A stretch of DNA of 64,000 nucleotides from Pontibacter actiniarum (GCF_003585765.1 NZ_CP021236.1:62001-126000); one strand, 5' to 3'; counted from the stretch's first letter, positions 45,057-52,656 are shown. The notes: generated by a model from the sequence alone, not told the origin. Translations and numbers: made by a program.

Positions 45057-46325
45057 TCACCGCACTTTCAGGACATCTTCTATTCTTGTGGTATAGCATG
45101 GAGGAGAGAATTCAGCTTTAGGCTCCCAAATATGACTCACCCCCTCAGCAGCTACCTTTACCGTGCCCTTTCCCATAGACTTGTTAAGTTGATCCAATGT
45201 GAGCATGAGGCTTGCATGCTTACTCCGATCCACCCTGTCAAAGATATTCATCTGTGCGCCGTCTGCCGGTCCAATCTCCGTGATGTACACGCCAGCTTTC
45301 TTGTAGGCAAACCCGTCCCGGTAGATGTGTTCCAGTGCCATGGTAGCGTACTGAACTAATTCTATAGTGGAGGAGGAAGAAACGGGCAGGTTGATGGTTT
45401 TGGTATTGTAGTATTGCGGCTCCTGTTCCCGAAATGGATTAGTATGAATGAACACGGTTACCACGCGACAGGCGCTTTTTTGCTGCCGTAGCTTGTAGGC
45501 GCACCGGGAGGCGTAGACAGCCACTGCTTCCTTTAGGTCGTCGAGCGTTGTGACCGGCTTCCCGAATGAGCGAGAGGAGCAGATCCCTTTTTTTGCCGGA
45601 GGCTCGATCTCTAAGTCAGCACATGGCTCCCCACGCAACTCTTTCACCAGCCGCAGCCCCACCACCGTTAAATGTTTTTTAGCAAAAGCATCCGTGACAT
45701 TGGCTAGCTGCCAGGCATTGTTTATGCCGAAGCTATGGAGTTTTGTGGCATAGCGGGAGCCAATGCCCCATACGTCACCGACGTCGGTTCTTTTTAGTGC
45801 CGCCTCCAAATGCTTAGCTTCCGTCAGCACCAGCACACCATTGGCCTTCTCAGACTTTTTGGCAATCCGGTTCGCAAGCTTCGCCAGGGTTTTCGTGGGC
45901 GCGACACCTATACTGACGGGTATGCCTGTCCACTTTTTAACGGTGTTCCGGATGGTGCGTGCATAATCCGGTATAACTATTCCTTTAAAGCCACCTAGGT
46001 CCAAAAAAGCCTCGTCAATGGAATAAATCTCCACATTGGGAGTGAAGCGGGCCAAAGTACTGTGCACCCTGGCAGACATGTCACCTATAAGCGTGTAGTT
46101 AGAGCTAAAGTAGACTACATTATATTTGTCTATAGTTGTCTTGGCTTCGAAAAAGGGCTGCCCCATCTGCAGGCCCAGTGCTTTGGCCTCATTGCTTCTA
46201 GCGATGATCGAGCCATCGTTGTTAGAAAGCACTACCACAGGCACATTGTTTAGCTCAGGGTGAAAGACGCGTATCACAGAGCAGTAAAAGTTATTGCAGT
46301 CTACAAGGGCAAACAAACTAGTCAT
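45057..46325 (-). CDS. umuC: Y-family DNA polymerase UmuC
   Basis: 422 residues. The catalytic start LFALVDCNNFYCS gives the first Asp, and YSIDEAFLDL gives the acidic pair; the little-finger region and KTLAKLANRIAKK follow. It is the catalytic subunit of DNA polymerase V, for error-prone bypass of DNA damage. It overlaps umuD by 4 bp (ATGA), the normal umuDC arrangement. Mobile elements often carry such pairs. Confidence 0.93.
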   Translation of the reverse strand: MTSLFALVDCNNFYCSVIRVFHPELNNVPVVVLSNNDGSIIARSNEAKALGLQMGQPFFEAKTTIDKYNVVYFSSNYTLIGDMSARVHSTLARFTPNVEIYSIDEAFLDLGGFKGIVIPDYARTIRNTVKKWTGIPVSIGVAPTKTLAKLANRIAKKSEKANGVLVLTEAKHLEAALKRTDVGDVWGIGSRYATKLHSFGINNAWQLANVTDAFAKKHLTVVGLRLVKELRGEPCADLEIEPPAKKGICSSRSFGKPVTTLDDLKEAVAVYASRCAYKLRQQKSACRVVTVFIHTNPFREQEPQYYNTKTINLPVSSSSTIELVQYATMALEHIYRDGFAYKKAGVYITEIGPADGAQMNIFDRVDRSKHASLMLTLDQLNKSMGKGTVKVAAEGVSHIWEPKAEFSPPCYTTRIEDVLKVR

Positions 46326-46777
46326 TGACGTATCCTCCTGGCTATACCCCGCACTACGCCCCAGACCAAAAACTCCAAATCCTCCGTGATCTCTACAGGG
46401 TTGTACTTTTTATTACCAGGGAGAAGCCGGACTCCAGTTTCTGTTATCTCCAGCTTCTTTACCGTATATTCGCTGTTGACATTAGCCAGCACGATGTCGC
46501 CGCTGCGCACGTGCAGTGAACGGTCTACGACGAGCAGATCGCCTTCCAGCAGGTTGTAATCTATCATAGAATCCCCTTCTAGCTGAACGTAGAATGTAGC
46601 GTCTGGATGTCCATTTAAATAAGATGATAGACTAATTCTATCCTCAATGTGCTCTTCTGCCGGACTGGGAAAACCCGCCGGGACACGTGCCGCGAAGAGC
46701 GGGCACTTTGTTTCCGTGTCACGACCTAGCAGAACAAAGCTTACTGTTTCCGAGGGTAATAGTATTTCTTTATTCAT
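46322..46777 (-). CDS. umuD: UmuD/LexA-family autoprotease
   Basis: 151 residues. The self-cleavage site is A34-G35 (VPAGFPSPAEE), and the serine/lysine dyad is S70 (EGDSM) and K107 (YTVKKLE). All residues needed for RecA-stimulated cleavage are intact. The upstream region carries several TTAGC/GCTAA motifs (separate entry), which could be operators for this operon. Confidence 0.93.
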   Translation of the reverse strand: MNKEILLPSETVSFVLLGRDTETKCPLFAARVPAGFPSPAEEHIEDRISLSSYLNGHPDATFYVQLEGDSMIDYNLLEGDLLVVDRSLHVRSGDIVLANVNSEYTVKKLEITETGVRLLPGNKKYNPVEITEDLEFLVWGVVRGIARRIRQ

Positions 46778-46793
46778 GTTGCGGTGTTTTATT

Positions 46794-46871
46794 GGCTAAT
46801 GTATTTAGCTAATACGCAACATTAGGAAATTTTACTCGCTTAATAAAAATGAAATGCTAAAAATATTAGCC
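46794..46871 (-). promoter_or_regulatory. Repeated TTAGC/GCTAA motifs upstream of umuD
   Basis: GGCTAAT (46794..46800), the perfect palindrome TTAGCTAA (46805..46812) within GTATT-TAGCT-AATAC (46801..46815), and the inverted pair GCTAA-AAATA-TTAGC (46856..46870) lie within 95 bp of the umuD start. Repeated copies of one half-site in two spacings look like operator sites of a LexA/UmuD-type repressor. No defined Bacteroidetes SOS box is available to match them with certainty. Confidence 0.5.
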
Positions 46872-46942
46872 ATGTGTTTTAATTGTACCCAAATAAACTG
46901 AACATGTAATAGTATGAGGAACAGGTTCATTGAAGCAAGCCG

Positions 46943-47728
46943 TTAGTCTTCCCAGATAATGCTTATTGTGTAGTTAAAGGATTTAACGTGTAGGCAGTAT
47001 TCATAAAAATTTGAGTCCTGTTCGTCATCTCTCATTCTGAACCAATCCGACTTATATATCTGCTGCTGCCGTTCATCATTTAAGTATACTTTACCTTTTG
47101 TAAATACCTCATAAGCAACAGATCCTGTCGGAGGATTTTTATCATATTCAAACTCGATGAATGGTCTAAAGTCATAAGATGATTTCCACCATTTCATCTT
47201 GTTGTCCTTACAATAAACAACACATACAGGGTGATTTCCTCTCTTAACAAACTTTAGGATTGCAGCAGTCTTGCTAACTAGAAACCTTTCGGCAAGGTGT
47301 TCAATGACATGAGGGCCAAAACGTTTAGACTTACATTCTTTGTAGAATGTATCGGAAGGCATCAAAAACTCAGAGGCAAACTCATTAGCTTCAGTTTCCT
47401 GTGGCCCAGCCTTATACCAGTTAATTAGATCATACTCTGTATCAAATATGATGGGAGTTAGGTTCCGGTGCATCTCATAATGCCCAAGTTCATGAGCTGC
47501 GGCAAATCTTTTCTTAGTTTCAAAAGTGATATCTGAGTTAACAGTTATCATAGAGTGCCCACCAGCGGAAACAATTTCTCCTTCTTTTCCTATTAAAGGC
47601 TTCTCTTCATAATAGGCTCCTCTCCCAAGTATAATGTCACTGAGAGGTAACTCTGTAGGGTCATCCAAGCCACAATCAGATAATACCTTTTTGGCGATCA
47701 ATTCCGCTTTAGAGTACTTATTGTTCAT
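46943..47728 (-). CDS. ImmA/IrrE-family metallopeptidase
   Basis: 261 residues. The zinc motif is H79-ELGH83 (AAAHELGHYEMH), with a downstream acidic ligand region ETEANEFASEFLMP, the full ImmA/IrrE pattern. Such peptidases cleave a repressor or regulator to switch on genes after stress or transfer. It overlaps the 140-residue gene by 11 bp and forms the third gene of a minus-strand, AT-rich cassette. No XRE repressor lies beside it, so its target may be the middle protein or the sigma-like protein. Confidence 0.87.
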   Translation of the reverse strand: MNNKYSKAELIAKKVLSDCGLDDPTELPLSDIILGRGAYYEEKPLIGKEGEIVSAGGHSMITVNSDITFETKKRFAAAHELGHYEMHRNLTPIIFDTEYDLINWYKAGPQETEANEFASEFLMPSDTFYKECKSKRFGPHVIEHLAERFLVSKTAAILKFVKRGNHPVCVVYCKDNKMKWWKSSYDFRPFIEFEYDKNPPTGSVAYEVFTKGKVYLNDERQQQIYKSDWFRMRDDEQDSNFYEYCLHVKSFNYTISIIWED

Positions 47729-48140
47729 TTGATTGTTTGTTCTCTTGTTCCATGAACTTGAGGTAATAATATTGGGTTAAAGTGCTTTTAATATCATCCT
47801 TTGTTAACTTCTCAAGATTGCGATTTTGAAGAACAAGATTCTCAGTTTTAACAAATTGAGGAAAGGAAAAATTGACGTCATTTAATAGTTTTTCCACCCA
47901 TTCCATTGCCTTCTGTTTAATAGCAGCGGTAGAAGACATTTCTTTCCGTGTACTGTTTGCTTGTGCCTGAAGCTTTAATTTCTTAATACGCTTTATGCCT
48001 TCCGCTCTAATTGAATCAGGGTCAAGCCCTTCTTCTAACAGATAATCCCTGGCATTTTCTTTATTACAGCTTATCGAATCAACGCTAGACATCATCAAAC
48101 TGATGAAGTCGGCTTTTCTTTGTTTTGCGTCTCCAGTCAT
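47718..48140 (-). CDS. Small helical protein of the sigma-like/ImmA cassette
   Basis: 140 residues, highly helical, Lys/Gln/Glu-rich, no cysteine cluster and no membrane helix; two likely coiled-coil stretches (about 35-75 and 90-135). It overlaps both neighbours (11 bp with the peptidase, 4 bp with the sigma-like gene), so its stoichiometry with them is probably fixed. A role as inhibitor of the sigma-like protein and substrate of the peptidase is a hypothesis based only on order and overlap. Confidence 0.7.
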   Translation of the reverse strand: MTGDAKQRKADFISLMMSSVDSISCNKENARDYLLEEGLDPDSIRAEGIKRIKKLKLQAQANSTRKEMSSTAAIKQKAMEWVEKLLNDVNFSFPQFVKTENLVLQNRNLEKLTKDDIKSTLTQYYYLKFMEQENKQSNEQ

Positions 48141-48739
48141 AATGATAATGGCTTTAAGTTAAATTTTAATGCAGTATTCTTGAGAATGGTATTTAATCTT
48201 CTGTGACCATTATCGAACTCTTTTGTGCTCATGTTGAATTCTTCGATGATCTCTCTTCTTTTTAAACCGGCACTGATACCAATGTAAATGTTTTCTACAT
48301 CGGCGTCACCTTTGACCTCATTCTCTATATGAGACATAATAGTATCATAATCTAGCTGTTGATCAAATAATGCTGCAGCATAAGGTAGCATTGAGTCAAG
48401 ATAACTCGAGTCATTATCATCATCTTCATGAGGGGCAAAGGCCGAAATGTCTAGGCTGGTTTTGTTCTCAGCTGAAATGGAATCGTTACCAACTAAGGTG
48501 CGAATAATGTTAAACTTGATATAATCCGCCAAAGATCCCTTAGTTGGATTAAACTTATCTGGTTCAGATAAATATCTCTCGATACCATCTGTAACGTAGT
48601 CATGAACCTGCTTCCCTTTTATGAAGGAACCATCAGACGATTTCCTGAACCAATGTTTTCTTTTTAAAAGCCTGTCAGTAAAGGCGTAGAGGCATTCGTA
48701 CAAATCCCCCCAGTCGATGTCATTGTGCTCTTCGCTCAC
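48137..48739 (-). CDS. Sigma-factor-like regulatory protein
   Basis: 200 residues. The first half has a region-2-like helix bundle (FNPTKGSLADYIKFNIIRTLVGN recalls the FDP.KGSL..YL segment of sigma factors). The end has a region-4-like helix-turn-helix (GLKRREIIEEFNMSTKEF then a long helix). It overlaps the next gene by 4 bp. It is AT-rich in DNA composition compared with the surrounding metal genes, suggesting a separate origin. It is probably the regulator of this cassette. Confidence 0.65.
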   Translation of the reverse strand: MSEEHNDIDWGDLYECLYAFTDRLLKRKHWFRKSSDGSFIKGKQVHDYVTDGIERYLSEPDKFNPTKGSLADYIKFNIIRTLVGNDSISAENKTSLDISAFAPHEDDDNDSSYLDSMLPYAAALFDQQLDYDTIMSHIENEVKGDADVENIYIGISAGLKRREIIEEFNMSTKEFDNGHRRLNTILKNTALKFNLKPLSL

Positions 48740-49123
48740 ATCATATCATTTAAGCAATAGGCCCATACCTATCTATGTTACCAAAATAATTTTTTTTACA
48801 GTCACCTGCAAAAAAGATTTGTTGCCTAGCATAATATAGTATATGCCAGTTTTAGCATATTAAATAATCACTAAGAAACATTGATAGGCTGATCAAAAAC
48901 AAAACCCCACCTAGCTAATGGCACAGCTAAATGGGGCATCGGGAACTGAGTTTGGCGACTTGCGTGAGGTTGATCACCTCAGAGCGTTTCCCTGTATAGA
49001 ATTCGACACAAGGTACATAGTTGTATCGGGTTTAACAAATATCGTCGTTTTCTGCCTGAGCAGTTCCGCTCCGGGATGCTTTAAAGAAGTGGAGGATTAT
49101 TTCAACTTTTAAAGCCGAATAGG
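48740..49123. other. Divergent control region between sigma-like and ubiquitin-like operons
   Basis: 384 bp. The left part is AT-rich and contains ATATGC...GCATAT (48841..48860). The right part holds a minus-strand terminator hairpin (separate entry). From 49031 down to 48927 the minus strand has an open frame ending EVINLTQVAKLSSRCPI that looks like the tail of a lost gene. No TAnnTTTG match was found for either operon. Confidence 0.5.
48905..48936 (-). terminator. Intrinsic terminator reading on the minus strand
   Basis: On the plus strand CCCCA/TGGGG and TAGCT/AGCTA form a two-part stem; on the minus strand the hairpin is followed by TTTTGTTTTTG, a proper U-run. There is no intact minus-strand gene directly upstream, only an open tail ending at 48927. 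It would stop antisense transcription from the ubiquitin-like operon reaching the sigma-like cassette. Confidence 0.6.
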
Positions 49124-49828
49124 ATGAATAACGAGAAAAGTACTGGCAAACCGGAGCATAAGCCTGGGCCAGAAAACAAGTACCACATATTGGTGGATCG
49201 AGACAACATAAAGGTCGATAAAGAGTGCCTCACAGGGCGTGAAATACTTACTCTTGCCAAGAAATCGCCGGTTGAAGGTTATCAGCTAAATGTGAAGAGA
49301 AAGGGAGGTAAAGTAGCCAAACTTGGTTACGATGACACCATATGCCTGAGCGAACCGGGTATTGAGAAGTTCCTGACTTTGCCACTGGATCAGAGGGAAG
49401 GGGAGGCACTTAGAAGACATTTTGCGCTCTTGGAAGAAGATGAAGAGTTTCTGGAGAGCTTGGAGCTGCCATGGGAGACTGTGAACCTGCAAAATATACT
49501 TTGGGTCTTTATTCATGATTACCCTGTAAGAGATGGCTATAACGTTAGTAAGGCCACCTTGGGAGTTAGGATTACTTCGGGCTATCCGGTAGCCCAACTA
49601 GACATGGTTTATTTTTGCCCGCCTCTCAGTCGAGCAGATGGACAGCCTATAGGGGCACTTTCTCCTCTTTCCCTAGATGGAAAGGTATTCCAGCAGTGGT
49701 CACGTCACCGTACGGGTCAAAACCCTTGGAGGCCCGGTGTAGATAGCCTGAGTACTCATATGCCTCTGGCTGATTTTTGGTTAGATCAGGAGTTCCTAAA
49801 GCGCCCGAGCCATGCAGTATCAGCTTAG
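49124..49828 (+). CDS. Multiubiquitin-domain/E2-like fusion protein
   Basis: 234 residues. Residues about 18-87 match the prokaryotic multiubiquitin fold (HILVDRDNIKVDKECLTGREIL, then YQLNVKRKGGKVAKLGYDDTI and PGIEKFLTLP). Residues about 98-228 resemble the Prok-E2_E domain (GYPVAQLDMVYFCPPL and VFQQWSRHR...WRPGVDSLSTH). The protein has only three cysteines (C35, C74, C165); C165 in YFCPPL is the candidate E2 cysteine. Thus a ubiquitin-like modifier is fused to its own conjugating enzyme. The C-terminus is not a glycine pair (ends HAVSA). It overlaps the JAB-E1 gene by 17 bp. Confidence 0.83.
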   Translation: MNNEKSTGKPEHKPGPENKYHILVDRDNIKVDKECLTGREILTLAKKSPVEGYQLNVKRKGGKVAKLGYDDTICLSEPGIEKFLTLPLDQREGEALRRHFALLEEDEEFLESLELPWETVNLQNILWVFIHDYPVRDGYNVSKATLGVRITSGYPVAQLDMVYFCPPLSRADGQPIGALSPLSLDGKVFQQWSRHRTGQNPWRPGVDSLSTHMPLADFWLDQEFLKRPSHAVSA

Positions 49829-51212
49829 AGTATCAGGAAACCTTTACAAGGAGCTACAGCAGCACCTCTTTCCCGGAGACGGGAAAGAGGCCGTTGCCGT
49901 GGCATTGTGCGGCCGATATGAACGGGACGGTATATCTATCTTGCTAGTGCATGAGCTCATGCTAATTCCGCACAAGGAGTGCTACCGTGCTGAAGATGTA
50001 GTTTGCTGGAAGACTGAAACCATTTTGCCTTTTTTAGAAAAGGCCTCTAAGAAAGATATGGCTATTCTCAAGATACATAGCCACCCAGGAGGATTTCCCG
50101 CCTTTTCTGATGTAGATGATGAATCTGACAAAGATCTTTTTTCTTCAGTATTTGGATGGTGTGAGTCAGATTCAGTACATGGGTCTGCCGTTATGCTGCC
50201 AGAAGGGAGAATCTTCGGTAGAGTGATCACCCCAAAATTAGAGTCATTCCCTTTCGATAAAGTGTCTGTAGCAGGGGATGAGATAAAAGTTTGGGAACAT
50301 AATACCTCTTCATATAGTCCAGATGACTTTGCGGTCCGTACCGCACAAGCATTTGGTGAAGGTACCTATTCAAAACTAAGAAGGCTTAAGGTGGGTGTTG
50401 TCGGCTGCTCCGGCACAGGTAGCCCGACCATAGAACAGTTAAAAAGGCTTGGAATAGGGGAACTGGTATTGATTGATCCAGACGAAGTAGAGCATAAGAA
50501 CCTAAACCGTATCTTGAATACAACTCGGGAAGATGCTAATTTGAGAAGGCTTAAAACAGAAGTCCTGTCCAGTCACATACGGGAAACCGGGTTAGGCACA
50601 AAAGTAGTAGCATACCCATTTAATTTGTATGATTCCCCAGAGGCCTTGCAGGAGCTTATTACATGTGATATCATTTTCGGATGCGTCGATAGCGTTGATG
50701 GAAGGCACCTAATTAGCCAGCTAACCAACTTCTATCTTATTCCTTATTTTGACCAGGGTGTAAAGTTAGATGCTGACGGGAAAGGTGGCATTGATAAGGT
50801 TTCTGGGACAGTACACTTCATCCAACCAGGAAGTTCGTCCTTGCTTAGCCGAGGGCAGTACACCAGGCAGATCTTGTTCGATGAATGCCTAAGAAGGCAG
50901 GACCCTGTTGAATACAGTAAGAGGCTTAAGGCCGGTTATGTACACAACGCTGACGTGGACCGTCCAGCAGTTATAAGTATTAATATGCAAATCAGTAGCA
51001 TGGCCATCAATGAATTTCTCAATCGCCTACATTCCTTTAAGAATGAGCCTGCCCGTAACTATGCGCAGGTAAGTATGGATTATAGTGATGGCTCAATTTG
51101 CAATGTGGCAGAAGATGACTTACCAGTAGATGACTATCAGGTAATGTGGGCCGGAAGAGGGGATTTATCTACCTTTCTGAGGATGATTGAACTATCTGCT
51201 GTGAAGGTATGA
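49812..51212 (+). CDS. JAB peptidase-E1 (ThiF) fusion protein
   Basis: 466 residues. The N-terminal JAB/JAMM domain has E48, H89-S-H91-P and S99-x-x-D102 (HSHPGGFPAFSDVD), a complete metalloprotease site. From about residue 190 a ThiF/E1 adenylation domain follows: nucleotide loop GVVGCSGTGS (195-204), D222, N230, N232-R233 (LIDPDEVEHKNLNR) and DIIFGCVDSVDGR. Where many ThiF proteins have CxxC after the P-G turn, this one has S343-LL-S346 (QPGSSSLLSRG). C359 (LFDEC) is another candidate thioester cysteine. A hairpin lies at 49865..49890. It activates, and can remove, the Ubl. Confidence 0.87.
   Translation: MQYQLRVSGNLYKELQQHLFPGDGKEAVAVALCGRYERDGISILLVHELMLIPHKECYRAEDVVCWKTETILPFLEKASKKDMAILKIHSHPGGFPAFSDVDDESDKDLFSSVFGWCESDSVHGSAVMLPEGRIFGRVITPKLESFPFDKVSVAGDEIKVWEHNTSSYSPDDFAVRTAQAFGEGTYSKLRRLKVGVVGCSGTGSPTIEQLKRLGIGELVLIDPDEVEHKNLNRILNTTREDANLRRLKTEVLSSHIRETGLGTKVVAYPFNLYDSPEALQELITCDIIFGCVDSVDGRHLISQLTNFYLIPYFDQGVKLDADGKGGIDKVSGTVHFIQPGSSSLLSRGQYTRQILFDECLRRQDPVEYSKRLKAGYVHNADVDRPAVISINMQISSMAINEFLNRLHSFKNEPARNYAQVSMDYSDGSICNVAEDDLPVDDYQVMWAGRGDLSTFLRMIELSAVKV
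49865..49890 (+). promoter_or_regulatory. 11-bp stem with GAGA tetraloop inside the JAB-E1 gene start
   Basis: CCTCTTTCCCG (49865..49875) and CGGGAAAGAGG (49880..49890) are exact complements around GAGA (49876..49879), a GNRA tetraloop. It begins 53 bp after the JAB-E1 ATG and 36 bp after the Ubl-E2 stop. A stem this strong at a coupled gene junction could slow ribosomes or protect mRNA; it may also be chance. Confidence 0.6.
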
Positions 51213-51547
51213 AGCAATTTATTAAACTAGTAGAGCAAGCTTATAAGCAGCTTGCTCTATTTTTTCACCCAAGTTACAGCTTTACAATCGCAGATGACTT
51301 GCCGGAGAAACTGGAAAAGCACAGAGTCTACATCCTCGGGGAACCATCTGATCCATGGGCTGTGGCTTTAGAATGCCCTTGCGGTTGCCGCTCGATAATC
51401 CAGCTTAACCTTTTAAGGGAAGCGAAGCCCAGGTGGGAATACAGTATTTCACATAACAGAGCTATCACAATAAAACCATCTATCTGGCGAAAAGCTGGCT
51501 GCATGAGCCACTTCTTTATAAGGAAAGGGAAAATTGTCTGGGCTTAG
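51209..51547 (+). CDS. DUF6527-family protein of the ubiquitin-like operon
   Basis: 112 residues. The family pattern is clear: RVYILGEPSDPWAVALECPCGC, then a region ending SIWRKAGCMSHFFIRKGKIVW. The CPCGC cysteines plus C98 could bind zinc. The DUF6527 group is repeatedly linked to prokaryotic ubiquitin-like operons, with unknown role (adaptor, RING-like or target). It overlaps the JAB-E1 stop by 4 bp, so all three genes are translationally coupled. Confidence 0.82.
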   Translation: MKQFIKLVEQAYKQLALFFHPSYSFTIADDLPEKLEKHRVYILGEPSDPWAVALECPCGCRSIIQLNLLREAKPRWEYSISHNRAITIKPSIWRKAGCMSHFFIRKGKIVWA

Positions 51548-51554
51548 CTAATTA

Positions 51555-51578
51555 TAAAACTATATTTTTATAGTCTTA
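51555..51578. terminator. AT-rich hairpin after the ubiquitin-like operon
   Basis: TAAAACTATA and TATAGTCTTA pair around a TTTT loop, 8 bp after the DUF6527 stop. It could end the operon. Further on, ACCGCCC (51629..51635) and GGGCGGT (51680..51686) enclose a GTGG/CCAC stem (separate note in findings). Confidence 0.45.
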
Positions 51579-51725
51579 TGATTTGTGTTACGTAAAGCAA
51601 ACTTTACACAGTTTTTGATCACATATGTACCGCCCGATGAGTAAGCACTGTGGAAACAAGCCAACAGCCACATCTGAAAGGGCGGTGGCAGCATTAAGGC
51701 GCTAGATGGCTACTGCTCCATTCTG

Positions 51726-52178
51726 CTAACCAATCATTCGGCTCCTGATGCCTCGTAGGCTGATGGAGTAGGTTAAAGCTGGCAGTGTCATCAACTGAAT
51801 CAAAGGGGACAGACCTATCCCCACCACAACCGGCATGTTTCTCGCATAGCTCCACTCTCCTTTCTCTAGAGCCCACAGCTCAAAGCCTACAGCAAGCGCG
51901 CCGCCAATCACTGCTACAAAAGTGTACCGGATAAGACTGTTGCGCCTTGGCCAGAAAAGGTTTTTGTAATAGAGCGCGAAAAAGAGATAAATCAGCAGAA
52001 TCACAAGTGCATCCACGATAGAGGCTACAAAACAAGCCCAAAAGTGCTCTTTAAAACCGCTATAGCCTGTATAGAGGAATGCTTGGGCATTTTCCCAGAT
52101 AAGATTCACTATGAATCCTATGATCAAAATGCGGGCGTAGAGCAGGAGGCCTTCCTTGCTGTCTATCCTTTTTTTCAT
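51726..52178 (-). CDS. Four-helix membrane protein, unknown, copper island edge
   Basis: 150 residues from ATG 52178 (an ATG two codons upstream at 52184 is also possible). Four membrane helices are seen, with NLIWENAQAFLYTGYSGF between the first and second. I do not recognise a family beyond conserved small Bacteroidetes membrane proteins found near metal genes. It reads away from the CusA operon and is the left edge of the copper island. Confidence 0.6.
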   Translation of the reverse strand: MKKRIDSKEGLLLYARILIIGFIVNLIWENAQAFLYTGYSGFKEHFWACFVASIVDALVILLIYLFFALYYKNLFWPRRNSLIRYTFVAVIGGALAVGFELWALEKGEWSYARNMPVVVGIGLSPLIQLMTLPALTYSISLRGIRSRMIG

Positions 52179-52299
52179 AAACAATTACTTTGTTGCCAGC
52201 TTTCTCAGAAAAGCCTTTCCCTAATAACAAAGAATAATACTGAAGTTAGAACCTGCTCAGACATCAGCATGACACTGGTTCTTCTGCTAAAGCCATCTT

Positions 52300-52443
52300 C
52301 TATTTTCTTATCTGCTTGACTAGCCACACAATCAAAAGAACAAGAATGGCTAAGAGAAGCACTCCTCCCAGTATCATCCAGATTCCCATGCCACCGCAGC
52401 AGTTGCCCATTCCCTGCATCATACCTATTCCGTTTTGCTTCAT
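52300..52443 (-). CDS. 47-residue Met/Cys-containing membrane peptide
   Basis: A short frame: MKQNGIGMMQGMGNCCGGMG, then one membrane helix (WMILGGVLLLAILVLLIVWLV) and a short basic end (KQIRK). The N-terminus supplies six methionines and a CC pair, typical soft-metal ligands, placed either side of the membrane. It is between the four-helix protein and the HYC_CC_PP gene, in the copper island. It is likely real because composition and hydrophobicity are typical of small membrane metal proteins. Confidence 0.6.
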   Translation of the reverse strand: MKQNGIGMMQGMGNCCGGMGIWMILGGVLLLAILVLLIVWLVKQIRK

Positions 52444-52625
52444 TACAGAAAGAGTTGAATTAAGGTTTTCTGTTTGGATGACCTGGTCCTATTATGTATT
52501 CTGATGAGACCTTTTCATGTTTAAATATAGCTTGTTGCCGACCTATAACAGGTGCACCTGAAGACACAGATAGCCAACATAAAACATGGAGAAAGCGCAT
52601 CTTGACTAGTTACTGTATGGATAAG

Positions 52626-52656
52626 TTGCGAAACTTCTTCAAACGCCTTACCTTTG
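52626..52656 (+). promoter_or_regulatory. Bacteroidetes-type promoter for the copper operon
   Basis: TTG (52626..52628), 20 nt, then TACCTTTG (52649..52656) matches the -33/-7 consensus TTG-N19..21-TAnnTTTG. Transcription would begin near 52663 with an 86-nt leader before ATG 52749. This is the clearest promoter in the window. Confidence 0.75.

Noticed and set aside
48918..49112. 64-codon plus-strand frame before the Ubl operon
   Set aside because: Its ATG lies inside a hairpin that works as a minus-strand terminator, and the opposite strand carries a more gene-like tail; no family is seen. Kept only as a possible leader peptide.
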